A stretch of DNA of 6,835 nt, from positions 1 to 6,835 of the forward strand of contig CAUZEO010000288.1 in the NCBI GenBank assembly GCA_963578625.1. Reading direction: 5' to 3'. The DNA is from CAUZEO01 sp963578625 (GTDB lineage Bacteria > Verrucomicrobiota > Kiritimatiellia > SLOV01). The translations under genes were made by a program, and so were the position numbers. The notes beneath the pieces are model-generated. The model had not been told where the DNA came from. It was given only the letters and a program-made list of their open reading frames with translations, and ran no database searches. Below are positions 5,937 through 6,835 of the stretch, piece after piece. Position 1 is the first letter of the stretch. Every line of letters begins with the position of its first letter.

Positions 5937-6835
5937 TCATTCTCCTCGAATGACAATATTCTTCATAATCACTCGCGACATCTCTGCTCCTGCAGAACCC
6001 GATCCGATGAAGAGCACCCCCTGGAAGGGTTCCTCCTCCAACTCCATTTCCGGAGCGAAATCGGCTACCGACATCTTCTCGCCGTTTTCGTACATCGCCA
6101 TCTGCGAAGGCGACCACTTGATCTCGATATTGTATTCCTCCCCCTTTTTCCAGATCGACTTTTTGATCGCGCGAAGCCCGCCGTGCGTGATGTTGTACAC
6201 CCCGTATATCGCAGAGTGGGCCTTCCTCTCACTGCCGCCCCTGTCTTTGGCGTGAATGTAGAAGGTCATCGCCATCGTCTCTCCTCCCAATTCCCGCACA
6301 TGGAGATTGATGTCGAACCCGGTATTCCCGCCTTCCTGCAGCCGGGTCGAAAAAAGCGGCATGTCGTACGACGGTTTCATTTTGTCCTGGAACTGCGATG
6401 TCTCCATCTTAAAACCGGGGCTGATCGTAAAGGAGATCGAGCCTCTCCTGCGAATCAGATGCGCCGGGTAGGCCAGCGCCCCCTTCTTCTCCATGAAGGG
6501 CGTATTCGCCGCGAAGGAGATCCCCTTCTCCGTCGCCTCGACTCCTTCACAGATCACCGGCTCGATGACATTTTCGTCGGCGTCGACCATTTTAATTTCG
6601 CCAATTCCGGAGAGCTTCGCCACGATCGGGAGTTTCAGCTCGCTGATCTCCTTCAGAGCAGGGGCGCCGGGGGGACTGGCGTGGTCGAGAACCCGCAGCA
6701 TCACATCTTTCCAAGATTTGCTCTTCCACCAGGGGGTCCCGTCTTCGATAATACCCATCGGAGTCCCGGTCATCGCGAAGACGGTCCCTTTCCCGACCTT
6801 CCGTGCCGTAAGAATCGGCGCTCCGCCCGCTTCCA
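5937..6835 (-). CDS. Amidotransferase-fold plus LamG-like protein, 5' end cut by window
   Basis: The frame is open from the right edge to TGA at 5939-5937, so 298 C-terminal residues are visible and the true start lies outside. The ATG at 6773 is internal: the 20 codons before it (GGAPILTARKVGKGTVFAM) are the typical last strands of an amidotransferase-like (GATase1-type) domain, which ends near visible residue 50 (WWKSKSWKDVMLRVLDHAS). About residues 75-298 look like a concanavalin A/LamG-type beta-sandwich, with paired strands such as FDINLHVREL, AMTFYIHAKDR, YNIEIKWSPSQMAMYENGEKM and the closing strand VIMKNIVIRGE. These folds commonly bind or cleave glycans, but no catalytic residues can be assigned from this fragment. 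It is Lys-rich and its DNA is less GC-rich than the downstream genes in the lines I counted (48 and 57 percent in two 60-base lines here, against 68 and 53 in two lines of the large gene). It lies about 440 bases upstream of the GH42-like operon on the same strand and may be a separate transcript. Confidence 0.88.
   Translation of the reverse strand, partial: EAGGAPILTARKVGKGTVFAMTGTPMGIIEDGTPWWKSKSWKDVMLRVLDHASPPGAPALKEISELKLPIVAKLSGIGEIKMVDADENVIEPVICEGVEATEKGISFAANTPFMEKKGALAYPAHLIRRRGSISFTISPGFKMETSQFQDKMKPSYDMPLFSTRLQEGGNTGFDINLHVRELGGETMAMTFYIHAKDRGGSERKAHSAIYGVYNITHGGLRAIKKSIWKKGEEYNIEIKWSPSQMAMYENGEKMSVADFAPEMELEEEPFQGVLFIGSGSAGAEMSRVIMKNIVIRGE

Noticed and set aside
6771..6773. ATG at 6773 as the start of the LamG-like gene
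   Set aside because: The frame stays open to the window edge, and the 20 codons before it complete a typical amidotransferase-domain end, so this Met is internal.

Overview
The window is a stretch of moderately GC-rich bacterial DNA, probably from an environmental genome. All four protein genes lie on the minus strand, so transcription runs from high to low coordinates. The architectures are large secreted proteins built from GH42-like, amidotransferase-fold, Ig-like, CBM9-type and LamG-like modules. Such proteins are typical of polysaccharide-degrading bacteria of the Planctomycetota/Verrucomicrobiota/Lentisphaerota and Hydrogenedentota kind. This placement is inferred from domain style and start-codon use (GTG, TTG, no clear Shine-Dalgarno); no marker gene is present to prove it.

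Layout in transcription order. (a) 6835-5937: the 3' part of a gene cut by the right edge. It encodes the end of an amidotransferase-fold domain followed by a concanavalin A/LamG-like beta-sandwich. (b) 5936-5498: about 440 bases with no convincing gene. They hold a 50-codon in-frame extension after the upstream stop, an 8-bp tandem repeat, and, just before the next gene, an inverted repeat and an AT-rich promoter-like stretch. (c) 5497-1769: a 1242-residue exported multidomain protein with a GH42 beta-galactosidase-like barrel and trimerisation domain, but an altered active-site signature. (d) 1761-781: an exported protein of about 326 residues with no recognised family, starting 7 bases after the previous stop. 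(e) 833-1: an exported protein with an N-terminal CBM9-type carbohydrate-binding domain. It overlaps the end of the previous gene by about 53 bases and is cut by the left edge.

Genes c, d and e abut or overlap and are almost certainly one operon. All three have an N-terminal export signal, so they are expected to act outside the cytoplasm. The likely theme is recognition and processing of an extracellular glycan: a GH42-like enzyme or binding protein, a beta-rich partner, and a CBM9-bearing protein. The substrate cannot be read from the sequence. No RNA gene, CRISPR array, insertion sequence or transposase was seen.
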